From: Gremmenia infestans
Lineage: Eukaryota; Ascomycota; Leotiomycetes; Helotiales; Hamatocanthoscyphaceae
Reading direction: 5' to 3'
DNA: 64,000 nt
Assembly (NCBI GenBank): GCA_032629725.1
Contig: JAFEVB010000001.1
Location: 310,001 to 374,000, forward strand
Shown here: in pieces, positions 1 to 11,463 of the stretch
Layout of the letters: every line of letters starts with the position of its first letter
How positions within the stretch are numbered: the stretch's first letter is position 1
Translations under genes and position numbers: made by a program
The notes under the pieces: generated by a model
Told to the model about the DNA's origin: nothing
Seen by the model: only the letters and a program-made list of their open reading frames with translations
Databases searched by the model: none

Positions 1-4
1 GAAC

Positions 5-442
5 TTACTCTTTCAGTCCTGCACACTCGCCCAACAGCTCAAATGCGTTCCCTTGGCGTACACCATGCCACCAAATTTCTATATTCCTGATATACTGCCG
101 CCTGTCCCAGCCGATCATGTACAAGTACCGGTAAAGCGAGTACGTATCCATAAATTCAAAGCGATTCTCTCCGTAGTAGACAGACACGACTTCGTCGTGA
201 ATCTGCTTGCATGTCCCCGCCAGCGCCAGTGCCAGCACCATTCCTGGGACTCGATCCATCTTCCCGCTCTCGATGTCTTCGGTGCGCTTGAATAGAACGT
301 CTACATTGGGACGAATGGGCTGTTGCGATTGTATCACGAGCAGACGGTAGATTGACATGCGGATTTCGGGAGGGAGGGAGAGCAGGTGACGAATCTGGTG
401 AACTTGGCGATCAGGCTTTGAAAGGCGAGTTTGTCGAGGCAT
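5..442 (-). CDS. F-box/2EXR-like domain protein, 3' end cut by window edge
   Basis: The minus-strand frame opens with ATG at 442 and is still open at the left edge, so only the first 145 residues are visible. Residues 18-35 contain the motif LLSLPPEIRMSIYRLLV, the usual start of fungal F-box or 2EXR-type domains. It is followed by a conserved-looking LAGTCKQIHDEV stretch and a GENRFEF stretch near residue 93, typical of the large Leotiomycete and Dothideomycete families of such proteins. F-box proteins recruit substrates to SCF ubiquitin ligases; whether this one does is inference. The missing C-terminus prevents assignment to a subfamily. Confidence 0.6.
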   Translation of the reverse strand: MPRQTRLSKPDRQVHQIRHLLSLPPEIRMSIYRLLVIQSQQPIRPNVDVLFKRTEDIESGKMDRVPGMVLALALAGTCKQIHDEVVSVYYGENRFEFMDTYSLYRYLYMIGWDRRQYIRNIEIWWHGVRQGNAFELLGECAGLKE

Positions 443-1945
443 TTTGCGTGTTACCTACAGGTGTAAAGGTATTTGATGTTCAAACGTGTGAAATATTCAA
501 TGATATAATGTACTTGAAAGTTCGTGAGGCTGTAACACGTGATGACCTAGATAGGAAGCGCACGGCTCTTGCTGCACTTCGCGGTTATGTGGTCATGAGC
601 ATTGAAGCACTCGCCTTGCTGCGCCAATTTCTTCCTGCGTAGCATTGCATTCCCCTGACAGAAACTCCCCAACAGCAAATTCTGGCTAGAAATGCTCTCG
701 CGCCTACATTTCGCGGGCTTCTAACAAACACAACAGTCTCAACTCGGAATTCTGACATGATACCAAGGAGACAAGAACATATCATGCGTGACAGGTCAGG
801 AGACCGGACTGCTTACCTCACATGAACGGGAAAAGATGATTGTCTCTCTCGACGGTCCGAATTGATATCGTCTAGTCATATATCGTCGATTCACTAGCGC
901 TGTTGATCTACTGCGCATCTCCGGAGTACTCTACAGTCTCTATTCAGGATGATCAGGCAGCACTCGTTCACATAAATAGGGAGCCACTGGGCTTCTTTAG
1001 GACACCGCACAAGGATCACACGGGTATCTCCCAGAGCGTGATCTAATCTCCATGGACATACTGTACTGTACAGTATCTCTCTCGGACCATGGAGAGCGCC
1101 TTGCTGCGCCGCATCCGCAGCCGCATCTCGATATACTGGGATTGAAAAGGAGAGAGTAAGCCAATCAGAGACCCCAGAAGTTGAAAATAGACTTTGGGGA
1201 ATCTCTGCTCTAAAAGGCGGCTGAGGATATCATTCGTGCCTGTATACGATTCGCAAGCTTCGCGAGTTTCGCAAGCCGATGGGACTGACTACCTTGGTGC
1301 CTAGATGGTAAAGCTTATGTCACGGAAAAGGCCACCAATGGGAATCGCAACTCAACTACAAGCTTTCTAACCGTCCTCTGAAAGCCGATTGTGCATTAGG
1401 GCTTGACGATCCTCGTCTGGCGCAACCACCAATCCCTCAGCCCAGCAACAGACCCCCATCCTCCGTCAGATCTCCTTGCTGTTGTTTTGGTTAGGTTTAC
1501 GAGTTTAAAGCTTGTGGAATAGCATGACAAACATAGCCATAGAAGGACACTACCTCTAGTTCCAGCCTCAACTGAGCCTATCTATTGGTCCAAGCTCAAT
1601 TTCCTCGAGTTTGACTTGTGGTCCTAACGGACGTGCCTCAAGCGGCTGGACTTACCCAAAGCGCTACTGGCTCTTCGTCCACCAGGAGGTTAATAAGCTT
1701 ACTTTTTACTTTCATCGACGTCTAAGAGATTATTAGTGCTCTTCAAAGAATTCGTCCCCAAAAGAAAGTTATTTCAAGGCCTAATATTTCATATCTTGTT
1801 CTTCCTAACCATTCTTGTCCTGTGAGGTTTTGATAGTCTAAGCGCAATACTCCCTAACGAGATACATAAGCGTGCCCAACCCCTTTTGTGGCTTTACGAT
1901 CCCGTTCAAACTATACGAACTTTTTCTCCCCATCAGAAAATCATC
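443..1945. other. Intergenic region, no gene recognised
   Basis: This is about 1.5 kb between the divergently transcribed F-box-like gene and the Zn2Cys6 gene, so it should hold both promoters. Only short ORFs without recognisable motifs are present. A small palindromic TACTGTACAGTA lies near 1068-1080. I see no RNA gene or transposon here. Confidence 0.5.
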
Positions 1946-3983
1946 ATGGCTTCAATTCAACACGTCAATATTGACAATCATGGCACAGAGTGCAAGAAAC
2001 CTCGAGAATCCAAACCCAAAGTTAGAAGTGGTTGCTTTACTTGCAGTGAGTTGGCGTCCCCCTTATTCTAGCCACTGACTATGCATCGATTGTCAAATTC
2101 CTCTCGCCCGGACAGAAATTCCCAATACTCAGCTCTGCAGGGCAAGCGTTTGAAAGGACTGTTTTTATCATCTGAGCCTTCGATTCATTGACAGGTCGCG
2201 AATAGACAACTATCCCGCGACGTTTTTTCAACTAGTACTGACACATTATGTAGAAAAGCGTAGAGTCAAGTGCGACGAGACAAGCCCTGCATGTAATCGT
2301 TGCACCAAATTTGGTCGCACATGTGCTGGCTATATGAGCGATCGGGAGAAAGAGTCACCACCAGCACTGAAGACAAGACTGGCAAAGGGGGACAGACGCG
2401 CTCTACTACCAAGGACTATTCAAAAAGTACCGATTTTTCCTCTTGAGCCAACCACGCAACTATTTCAAAATGACCAAGACTATTCATTCTTCAACCTGTT
2501 CTGCGTTCAAACATCCAGAGAACTCTCAGGTGTCTTTGAATTACCGGTTTGGAATCGAATTGTGCTTCAAGCAAGCCATGAACATGCATACATCCTCGAT
2601 GCCATCATTACGATTGGCAATCTCAGCAAGAGCGTAAAGACCGCTTTAATGGACGAACAACCGACACAATCTTTTGACAACTCATCAGTCTCGAGTTCAC
2701 TAACGGAGCGTGACTTTGCACTTTGGCACTACCAAAGGTTTCTCGCAGGCTCGCGATGGGCTGTGATGAATGGAGCGCAAGACACCAGAATGACATTGAT
2801 TGTATGCCTGTTAGTAGTATGTATAGAGACACTTCAATGGCATCATCACCAAGCTCTCACCCACGTATGGAGTGGTATGGACCTTCTCGATGAGTGGCTC
2901 GCCAGCAGACAAGACCGACACGAAGCACTACCCGGAATCTCCTCCCCAGAACCACGCATCATCGAAGACGAAATATTCCAACAAATCCGCATGCTCGACG
3001 CAGAGCCCGGCATTCTCTGTGACCCCCGACCCAGAGAATACCACGAGCGTCTTCGCCATGAAGGCAGCTCAACAGTCCAGACCATGCCCACCCGCTACAC
3101 CAGCATGGACGAATCCCGCCTCTACCTCGACCTCATCACCCGGCGCACCCGCCATTTCATCAGCGCTGTCCGCCCAGGGAAAACAGGCCGCTCCATCATC
3201 CCCTCCAAGCTCGAAAGCCCCGGATTACGCACACACTTCGACGAAGTCGAGCACTTCGATGGATTGTACCAAAGCTCAGCCTGTCTACTGCGCCGACAGC
3301 AAGAACTGTACGCTTTTGAGATCATATGCTGGTCTGCCGCCTTCGAACCGCTATACGCTATGGTCACGCCGTCTGAGCATGAATTCCTCGCGTTTCAGCT
3401 CCTGAAGATCCGCGCGAATGTCCTTACGATACAGCTATATGGAGAGATAGCGACTACGGAAATGGAGTATGACTCTTTCATGCCGGAATTTGGACGGATT
3501 GTTCGCTTGGCCAAGACGTTTCTCGACCACCCATGTACGCCGACGCTGTTGCTGGAGGGGAGCTTTAATTGGGACCAAGGGTTGATTTTCCCATTGCTGC
3601 TTGTGGCTGCTAAATGCCGGGATAAAAGTTTGAGACGACAGGCTGTTGGAATGATGAGTGTGAGGCCGTGGAGGGAGGGGCCGTGGTGGTCTCTGTCTAC
3701 TGCGCAACTTGGGGCTTGGCTTGTGGGTATTGAGGAAGGAGGTGTTGTTGGACAGGATATTCCGGAGGAATGTAGGGCGCGGTTGTTGAATGTGGATTTT
3801 AGGGAGGTTGATATGAAGAGGGTTGTGAAAGTCACTGCTGTGAGAGGGGATAGGGAGTTGAGGTATGGGGAGTGGGATTGGAGTTTGAGGCCAGATATTC
3901 GGGAGTTTGATATAGATAGGGACCAGAAGGTGGACCCGCTATTAGGGGCTGAAAGAAGAGATATATTGGGGCTCTATATGTAA
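1946..3983 (+). CDS. Zn(II)2Cys6 fungal transcription factor
   Basis: Two exons, 1946-2045 and 2254-3983, give 609 residues. The 208-bp intron splits the zinc cluster: exon 1 ends with GCFTC and exon 2 continues KKRRVKCDETSPACNRC and FGRTC. Joined, this is a complete C-x2-C-x6-C-x6-C-x2-C-x6-C binuclear cluster at residues 30-57. The long C-terminal part is the usual middle-homology/regulatory region of this class, with no further motif I can name. Such proteins bind CGG-containing sites and regulate nearby or dispersed pathways; no target can be read from the sequence. Starting at the internal Met at 2334 would lose the DNA-binding domain, so the two-exon model is preferred. Confidence 0.85.
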
Positions 3984-4718
3984 TGTTTGTTATGCGGCAT
4001 GTATTTGGGATGGCTTTTGGAGTTTGGCGGCAGATTCGACGGACTACCATGGTTACGACTCTGCTGGGGACGGAAAGAGAGATTACAAAGCAAATAAACA
4101 GGGCTTTCCCGTCATATAATAGACAAAGCTATTTAAGAATGATATTCAAGAATGTTTTACGTAGTCACTACTGCCTTAAACCATTTCACACCCCCTCTTT
4201 ACAGCTTTACTCGACGGCTTTGACCTACTCTCCAATATTTCTATTCCACAAGCCCATCCTAACTCAACTAGGATTTCCTTGAATAACATAAATAACCTCG
4301 CCACCCTAGCAGCGAAACTTTCAGAGTACATGATCCCCAACATCCCGTGATCAACAACAGAATATCCCCAATGAATGCCTGCAGCTTATCATTGGTATGG
4401 GGTAACAAATAATCCGCAGGATATCATATCATGTCAGAAGCAACCTATTGACACCTACAATCTATGTACCGCCATACATCCATTCACATCCATTCCCCCT
4501 TTACATGTATACCGACCTGCAACGTCTTCGATTCCCTTCCTCCTCTTCCTCCTCTACACACCTTCCTCCACATAACCAACTCAACCAGATCCCAAACAAA
4601 TCTCATCAAGCCAAGAGCCCAACACCTCCAATTAAACACAAAACACATTTATTACCGAGCCCCTTGTCACTGTATCTATCTTCACAACCTCATACTCCGT
4701 ACAGTCCACCAACTCAAA
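3984..4718. other. Intergenic region, nothing recognised
   Basis: This holds the 3' flank of the Zn2Cys6 gene and the promoter of the small Cys-rich gene at 4719. The last 250 bp are pyrimidine- and CA-rich, like a fungal 5' leader. No further gene is seen. Confidence 0.4.
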
Positions 4719-4991
4719 ATGCCGCAAATCACTCACTTCGCGCAGAATTACCTAGACGCCTCTGCTAGCTGGTGGTATTGCTGCAAGGAAGATGTAAGTC
4801 CGACTCGTCTTGCTACTGCAGAAAAGGGAGACTAAGCTATCGTTGTTCAGTGCAGGATAGCGAAAAGTCATACGGCTTATAAGCTGGATGTGAAGAAATG
4901 CGCATGTAAGCACAGCAAATGCAAGAAGTGTAATGTGGTTGGGGTTGAGACTAAGAAACGCCATGTGGATGTTGGAGGGTATCGTGCGTGA
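4719..4991 (+). CDS. Small cysteine-rich protein, W-x-CC / C-x-C-x4-C-x2-C type (71 aa)
   Basis: Two exons, 4719-4793 and 4851-4991, are joined by a 57-bp intron with a GTAAGT donor and a TTGTTCAG acceptor. The 71-residue product has WWYCCKED at residues 18-25, then C26 as the first codon of exon 2, then CACKHSKCKKC at 42-52 (C-x-C-x4-C-x2-C). There is no signal peptide or membrane segment, and the remainder is Lys-rich. Eight Cys-class positions in such spacing suggest a small zinc-binding fold, but no known family can be named with certainty. The gene at 6295-6820 shares both the motif order and the intron position, which is the best evidence that this short frame is real. Function unknown. 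Confidence 0.65.
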
Positions 4992-5210
4992 GGTGTTGGC
5001 ACCGGTTACAGATTGGGGGGGTGTGGGCGGTCGGTTTACAGGAGTATGGGAAATTGGGAATAGGGAATTGGATTGGGCTTTGGGTTGGCTCTTTAAAGTC
5101 AATGGATTTATGAATCTAGATCAGATGCATTATAATGCAGCCCCATTAATATCCGGCCTACAGGACGCAGATACCTCGTCGTGCAATCCCCTTCCATCAC
5201 AGAGCTCGGC

Positions 5211-5711
5211 TCAAGCCAAACTCTCCCGCACACCATAATGTCGCTCCTTAAACTCCCGTATCCTGTCCCACCAGCCGATATTTATAAACTTATCTACATC
5301 ATAGCTCCATCTCCTTTGAGGCGCGAACCACGTCTTTAACGATAGGAACAACATCCCCTCGCACCGCTCGCCTACCGGACGGAGCATGAAGCAAGGGTGT
5401 GCACAGTGGCATTTAGCCTCGATGTTGATCTTGCCGTGACGGGACCAGTGAAGGGGGTAAAATTTCTTGCAGGTGAGTCCGAGACATGTTGATGTGATTT
5501 TGTCGGGTGCGAGGTGGTCGAATATGAGGAGGTGGACTTCGGGAGGGAGGGAGGTGAGGCGTAGAGGGGAGGGAGCTAGATATTGTTGATGGCTTTTTGG
5601 CAAGGATGTGGAGAAGGAAGGATGGCACGCACTTTCAAGGGAGGGTTCCATGGTTTCTGTATCTGCGAAGACAGTGCTCGATTGTTTCTCGGCTTCAGGA
5701 AGGTTGTTCAT
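5211..5711 (-). CDS. F-box protein
   Basis: This is a single-exon gene of 166 residues, start ATG at 5711 and stop at 5211-5213. An F-box at residues 51-90 reads LTSLPPEVHLLIFDHL followed by STCLGLTCKKFYPLH, the standard pattern in small fungal F-box proteins. The N-terminal 50 residues are Ser-rich and look disordered. After the F-box come a Cys/His patch (AKCHCAHPC) and a conserved-looking WSYDVDKFINIGWW segment typical of Leotiomycete members. The expected role is Skp1 binding in an SCF ubiquitin ligase; the substrate is unknown. It sits between two small Cys-rich genes, on the opposite strand to both. Confidence 0.75.
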   Translation of the reverse strand: MNNLPEAEKQSSTVFADTETMEPSLESACHPSFSTSLPKSHQQYLAPSPLRLTSLPPEVHLLIFDHLAPDKITSTCLGLTCKKFYPLHWSRHGKINIEAKCHCAHPCFMLRPVGERCEGMLFLSLKTWFAPQRRWSYDVDKFINIGWWDRIREFKERHYGVRESLA

Positions 5712-6294
5712 TGCAAAGTTGGTATCGGAGTTCTCGAGCTGATATGGGGGCTTCGAGGGTCGATGTTGTGTGGATCATGATATCTAGGTAAGTTATTGTC
5801 TTATATATTCACTATCAAGAGGTAGTTTCCAAATGGCGGTCGACATAGATGACTATTATCATATGAATTCTCGTAGGCTCAATATCGTAAGCTCAATACA
5901 GCATTGAGCGAGGTCTAGAGCAAAGTGAACAGAGTGGATGCTCCTGCCTAATTCAACGTCTCAAGCTCTTGCCTTAAGGTCATTTCTCACTGGCGATGAG
6001 TCTCCCCGTCTGCAATCATCACACCAAGGCGCCCAGATATTCTCACGTCACATTGATACCGGTTATTTCAATTCAAATTCAATTCAGCTCCAACAATCAT
6101 CTTTCCCGCCGACATAAAACATCACAACCTTGCCAGCCGACGGAACATACAAGCCGGATCCGGATTCCAGCCATAACGCATCCATTCATACCACCAACCA
6201 TTCACAAAGCCCATTTGGGGTGCAGATCAATACATTAGGAGACTCAGACAGTCCATATTGTTTACCTATTCCTCAATAAACATTCCGCATCATT
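5712..6294. other. Divergent intergenic region, nothing recognised
   Basis: About 580 bp separate the start of the F-box gene (-) from the start of the second Cys-rich gene (+), so both promoters are expected here. I see no TATA-like or repeat element worth naming. Confidence 0.4.
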
Positions 6295-6820
6295 ATGCCA
6301 ACTCGACAACAGATAAACAGAACACCATCCGCAATGTCCATCCATAACAGAATTTGGTATCGGGAACCCAAGAAAGAGGTAGACCTGAACTGGCGCTGCT
6401 GCATTGAATCAGTAAGCGCCTCGACCCCAACGTGAGAACACAAAAGAAGCTGAACTAATGCGTCATATATAGTGCCAGAGCGTGCAATTGGTAGACGAAA
6501 AGATATGTGTCTGTGGACAGAAACCTTGCAGACTATGCCCTCAATTTTTCCGTCCACGTGTAAGCACGGTGGTAGAGGAGCCCTATCAAAGTCCATGGCA
6601 GGCGTTTCGCCAGAGCTGGATATGCGATCTCCTAGTCCGTACTTTTTATCCTGCACAACAAGATGATGATGAGCGCGACGCGACGCAGAGTGAGAAGGAA
6701 GATGATTTGATGGAGAAGAAATGTTCATGTGGGGATGAGAATTGTAGTGGCTGCGAGAAGGTTGCTACGATGTTGGAGGACGAGGATGAGAAGGTGGATT
6801 CAAAGACAAAGACCGAGTAG
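6295..6820 (+). CDS. Cysteine-rich protein with two C-x-C-x4-C-x2-C motifs (154 aa)
   Basis: Two exons, 6295-6411 and 6473-6820, are joined by a 61-bp phase-0 intron (GTAAGC to ATATATAG). Exon 1 ends with NWRCCIES (W33, C35, C36). Exon 2 begins with C40 and continues to CVCGQKPCRLC at residues 51-61. A second copy of the same spacing, CSCGDENCSGC, lies at 123-133 in an acidic tail. The order W-x-C-C, three residues, intron, Cys, then C-x-C-x4-C-x2-C is the same as in the gene at 4719-4991, so the two are probably divergent paralogues. No signal peptide is visible. A zinc-binding role is inference; no named family is recognised. Confidence 0.65.
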
Positions 6821-7769
6821 GGTCTTGTAAAGGACGGTCCTGTCGCGTGCGGCTCCGCGTTGGGATTTCTGTGCTTATGATAAGGGCTATGAGTATCAAT
6901 TATGGACCTCTAGCGATTATTGTTTCAGTCCAGTCTAGAACTCCAGCGTAGCATAATTATCTTTCCAAGAAAACAAACAGTCCCAAGGTCTCGAACATTC
7001 ATAGATTGAATTAAGCAACCCAGGGAGGCTCTGCAAAGAGTGAGTTATGACTCCTGTAAATAGAGCTACGAGTATGAATGATAAGTGTATGAAGCATTTT
7101 TTGCACTATTATATGAGGAAAAGAATTCCCTGGCAAATGCTTCTACCTAAATCTTCACGTGGGAAGAAGTCTTCAGTTCAGGGGCTCGCTTAAGCGTTCG
7201 GACTAAAAGGCCTCTGTTTTTAGGCCACCAGGGCTTATAGGTCCTAAAATAGATATCGTGGCTAATCCCCTATATGTCTCCTCCAGAACCTACACTTCAA
7301 ACCCAAAAATCCGGCAAAGGGCCTCTTGACAAAAGTGTATCACATGACGTACCTCGCCCAGTGGGACTGTAGGATCTGCATTGCATGAATGGTCTCTTGG
7401 CAGAAAGACTTTGCAATGATTGCTTCTTTGATCTCACACTGAGGGGAAACAACGGTTGTTTCCCACGATCCATCTTATAGACTTTCGCGGTTTGGGGTAA
7501 CAGAGAAGTCCCGGGCATAAATTATAGCGCTTATTGCCCAGCCTTCTTCTTTCAGCAAGCATCAATATCAAGCCTTGTCGGGGCTTATGCCTCATCGGCT
7601 GGCCCCCACCTTCGCATTGGTCATCTGCTGCCTCACCAGAGCCGCAAGGCTCTGGTGAATTATGTCAAATACGGATAAGGCCCGAACCGCTGTTGTCAAC
7701 CCCATTTCCCACGTTGCGAATTTTCGTTTGTTGCGGCGTTGTTACAGTCTAAACTTTAGCACAAGAATC
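6821..7769. other. Intergenic region, nothing recognised
   Basis: This holds the 3' flank of the Cys-rich gene and the promoter of the CorA-like gene. Short ORFs in it have no motif. A local inverted pair around 7214-7233 (AGGCCTCTGTTTTTAGGCC) is weak. Confidence 0.4.
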
Positions 7770-10397
7770 ATGGCATCGCGACTTAGCACTGAGGAGCTCC
7801 TTAAGAGGCTCGATGAGCAACACCAGGCTTACTTGGAGACATTCAAATTGGTGCATGAGGCTCTGTCACAGACTGCCGCCGCTACAACAGCGTCCCCCGC
7901 TGCCTTACCGCCGCTTCAATCACCAGTAACTTCAGTTTCTGCCGGGAAACGAAGGAGACTGTCGACTGTCGAGGCTGAAATCGATCGATCAGGAGGTCTT
8001 CGAAAGCCGTCCACGTACCACAGCTCTGTTTTGACAGGCGAGAGCGACGAGAGCGACGAGGATGATGAACTTTATGTTCAGGCTCCACTGGCGCCGTCTA
8101 AATACAAAGATGAGGATCTTCGGAAGCACTTGCAAACTCACAAATTCAATGAAGAAGGGCAATTGCTGCTAGATTCGATAGTGAACGACGGCGTACTTCT
8201 GCGTCCTACTCTTTTCCCAAAATACGACCCAGATGAAAAGTTCCACAATTCCCATTACACAATTTTTGACGTTGGCAAAGACGGTGCCCCGTTATCGAGA
8301 TCTTTTGTGGTAAAGCCGGGATCGTCAATTGATTCTTCTATTTGGCAAGCTATTAAAGTACGAAATTGCAGCCTCGTTTTTGATTTTGAGATTGACGTTT
8401 ATTGTAGGAGCTAAATGCCGACCCGGCAGCGCTCCGACCCGCAGTTGGTAGAATCAGCATCGTCCGGGAACCGTCCCCAATTGTCTTTGGCGCGCTTCAC
8501 CTGACTATGAACAGAGATTTCGATATGGATGAGATATTTGAACATCTTGTAGAACAAGACAATTCGGCTGTAAGATTCTTTGAACCGAGCTTGAACGGTA
8601 AACTAACAAGATTTCCAGGCTCACATGATCAACCGTGGCTTCAATGATGATCAACGGCAGCAACGGTCATTGGTCTTCAAGTTTGATTACTTTACAGTTG
8701 TTGGAGAAGAAGTTGAGCCCATGCCATGGCAGATATCCGATGGGGCTGGAAAAGTACTAGACCCTCCTGAAGGCCATATCCCGATCTCGAGATGCAGCTC
8801 CGTGGTCGCTTTGTCCCACTCAGGGAATCACATAAAGAAATTGAAAAATGCTTCTCGAAGGGCTCAAACGCGATACGGATATGTTTATGATCTATGGGCT
8901 CCGGTGAGACTTGCATGAGACACTCATTCAATTTCGACTGCTGACATATCCTAAATAGTGGCATGTGTTAAATATTCAGTGCTATCCGGATCATAAGCAT
9001 AGTATGGACAGTCATGACTCGACGAAGCATTATGTTAATGGTCCTGAGGCATTCTTGCATACGCTTTTGGCTGAGTTTAAAGATGCAGAGAAACGTTTTG
9101 AAGAGATATACAACAGAATCACCAAGCTCATCACTCCTCCGGTACGTCAACACATTCTCACAACTGACCCTTTGTACATCAAGCATGTCTTGGATGTTGA
9201 TAGAAACTGACAAGCCTAGGCCGACTTCATGTTCAACGGCCAACTGCGAGATAGACTTTTGTTTGAAGACGAAGAGTTCACTTATTCCCGACGCTACTTT
9301 TGGGCGTTTCAAACCCTCGGAATAATGAACAATGGCATAAAAGCCATAATAGACGCCTACGAAGACACCTTTACGGACGAAGTTTGGGAAGGAAAGCACA
9401 AGACGCTCTGGCCCATGCTCGAACCCGAGTCCGGCCGCAACGTGTATTGGAGAAAGAAGATGGCTGGCTTACGGAAGGAGTTCCAGAGAGAGATTGGACA
9501 TTTGGAAAAGCTGTACCAGGAGAATGATGATCGGAGGAAGGAGATCCGGACGTTGCGCGATCAGCTTTTCTCAGGGACGAGTGTTTTGGAGAGCAGGAAG
9601 AGTGTGGAGCTGTCTACCGTGACGATTCTGCAGGGGCATAATATTAAGCTTTTGACATTAGTAAGACATCTACATCGTTTATTGACTAACCGTATTACTT
9701 ACAAGAATTCTAGGTCTCAATTTTCTTCCTCCCCCTGACATTCGTCACCTCCGTCTTTGGCATGACCAATATGCCCACCCAGCACCAATTCAAATGGTTC
9801 GGGATTGTCATGGCCACAGTGTGCATTCCATTCTTTCTATTAATCGGCTCCCTGAACACGACGTCCGGGATGGCATTCTGGCGCTCAAAATGGCAGTATC
9901 TGCTCTCATACATCTCGCACGCCCTCTCATCTTCCCCTACCAAGGAAACCGTTGGCCAAAGAGTGCAGCAGTACCAGAAGAAGCAACAGCGTAAGCTTAC
10001 TATCAAGAGAAAAATGGGAGGGAAGGAATAAATAACTAATAATGGTTGACGTTGAGCAGGAATCGAGAAGATAAAAAAGCGCTCATTGTCCGCCGCGCAA
10101 GCAATGCAGATCCGCAACGCTCAAATCACGCCCCTCGCAACCCAGCCCACATTATCCACATCCGTGAGCGTAAGTAAAGACACGCCTTCACATTCAAACG
10201 GCGAAGAGGAACAGAAAGAGGAGAGGGAAAATCAAAGAGAGAGACCGCCTGCAATGTCTGCCAGCGAGTCGATGGGCAGCAAGAGCATAACGATTGCGGT
10301 GGCGAGTCCGCCTCGGTATGGGAGGAAGAGGGAAGCGTCGTCGTGGTGGGAGAAAGTGTTGGGGAGGAAGAGGCGGATTAGGGGGTATGAAGTCTGA
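7770..10397 (+). CDS. CorA-like Mg2+ transporter family protein
   Basis: Seven exons: 7770-8357, 8408-8569, 8619-8903, 8959-9141, 9220-9660, 9714-9990 and 10060-10397, giving 757 residues. All introns are short and keep the frame. The N-terminal part is soluble, with an acidic, Ser-rich stretch (ESDESDEDDE). A coiled-coil-like helical region (EFQREIGHLEKLYQENDDRR) precedes two membrane segments near the C-terminus, the CorA plan. The first ends VFGMTNMPT, where bona fide CorA channels have GMN; fungal CorA-like proteins often carry this variant. The second is GIVMATVCIPFFLLIGSL. A basic, Ser-rich tail of about 110 residues follows. The altered filter makes Mg2+ transport uncertain. ATG at 7770 was chosen because the protein-like sequence starts there. 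Confidence 0.82.
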
Positions 10398-11089
10398 ATG
10401 GAAGCTAAGAGGGTAATGTCTCAGGCTATTCATTCCAGACAGTATTAAGCTCTATTCGTGCATGTGCGTCTTTAGATCGCAGCTCTTGCTACCTTAGGTA
10501 TGTCAGCCAGGTTGAAAAGTGAGCCTAATCAGGCTGCGGATAACCTGAAGTGGTCAGGAGGCACTGATTGTTTGACGGTGCTCTCTGAAACTCGATGAAG
10601 TCCCACGTGACTATGCGACGAAGAAATGATTTTCATGGTGGAAGACAACTTTATACTTGATATGATCAATAAAAATGGTGAAAACTTTTGATTGTTTGAA
10701 TTTCAAGATGATCACGTTTCCGCCAAATTCTTTACCAAGATTTTGAAACGGTTCAAGCGACGTTGTCAATTGAAATGCCAAAACGAAGCCTCGCTTAAAC
10801 GGGACCCCTTTCAAGTTTGTGCGCCAAGTGAACCGCATCACATGCCCTTCTGACTGCCTACAGAGTAAAGAAAGGCGAGATTAGAATCCAAAGGATTCTG
10901 GTATTCGTTACAATAAAGATAGCAAGAATAATGGAATTCAATTATCCACCTAAAACAATGCTTGCTGTTTCCTTCCTTCCTCACCAACGTTCTCGCAGCT
11001 CTAAATCAACTTCCAGCTTCCAACTTCCAAACATCCCTTCCAAGTAACAACTCCCGCTTTCCTTACTTCTAAACACATAAACAACTGAT
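10398..11089. other. Intergenic region, nothing recognised
   Basis: This lies between the ends of two convergent genes. A 76-codon frame on the minus strand (10611-10841) has no motif and no splice-supported extension, so it is not called. Confidence 0.4.
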
Positions 11090-11463
11090 TTACCGGCGAA
11101 ACAGCCACAGCGCTTTCACCCACTCCAAAACACCCCAAAACACATTCCCCCGCACAACCCCACTATCCGCGACAAGAACATACTCGGTGGTGGCGGGTGC
11201 GAAATCGCAGGGGCCGCAGCGGAGGTGGATTGTGCCGGTGGCTGGGAGGGTGGGCTTTGCGTTTGTGTTGGGGAATTTGGAGGCGGATGTGGGGGGTTTG
11301 ATGCCGAAGCACTAGGTGGGTGTTAGTAAGGTTTTCTTTTTGGGGGGTAGATAGGGGAGGGAGGGACAGGACAGACTTTTGTGCAGAGTGAGGTCAGTGG
11401 TAAGAGGGTGTGGAGGTGGTTGAGGTCGGTGAGGTAGGATGGGTTGGGGAAGAGGGTTGGCAT
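11090..11463 (-). CDS. Small protein with two CxxC knuckles (102 aa)
   Basis: Two exons on the minus strand, 11463-11377 and 11311-11090, give 102 residues. The 65-bp intron has a weak GTCTGT donor but a good branch and acceptor (CTTACTAACACCCACCTAG). It falls inside a C-x2-C: exon 1 ends C27-T-K and exon 2 begins with C30. A second C-x2-C, LRCGPCDF, lies at residues 61-64. The spliced product continues as ATTEYVLVADSGVVRG and ends with an aromatic helix, VFWGVLEWVKALWLFRR. Two spaced CxxC pairs suggest a rubredoxin-like or zinc-ribbon site, but the family is not recognised. It is divergent from the Cys-rich gene at 11746, with 282 bp between the two starts. Confidence 0.55.

Noticed and set aside
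10611..10841. 76-aa minus-strand ORF
   Set aside because: It has no motif, splice extension or signal peptide, and is rich in Phe and Lys as expected from AT-rich noncoding DNA.
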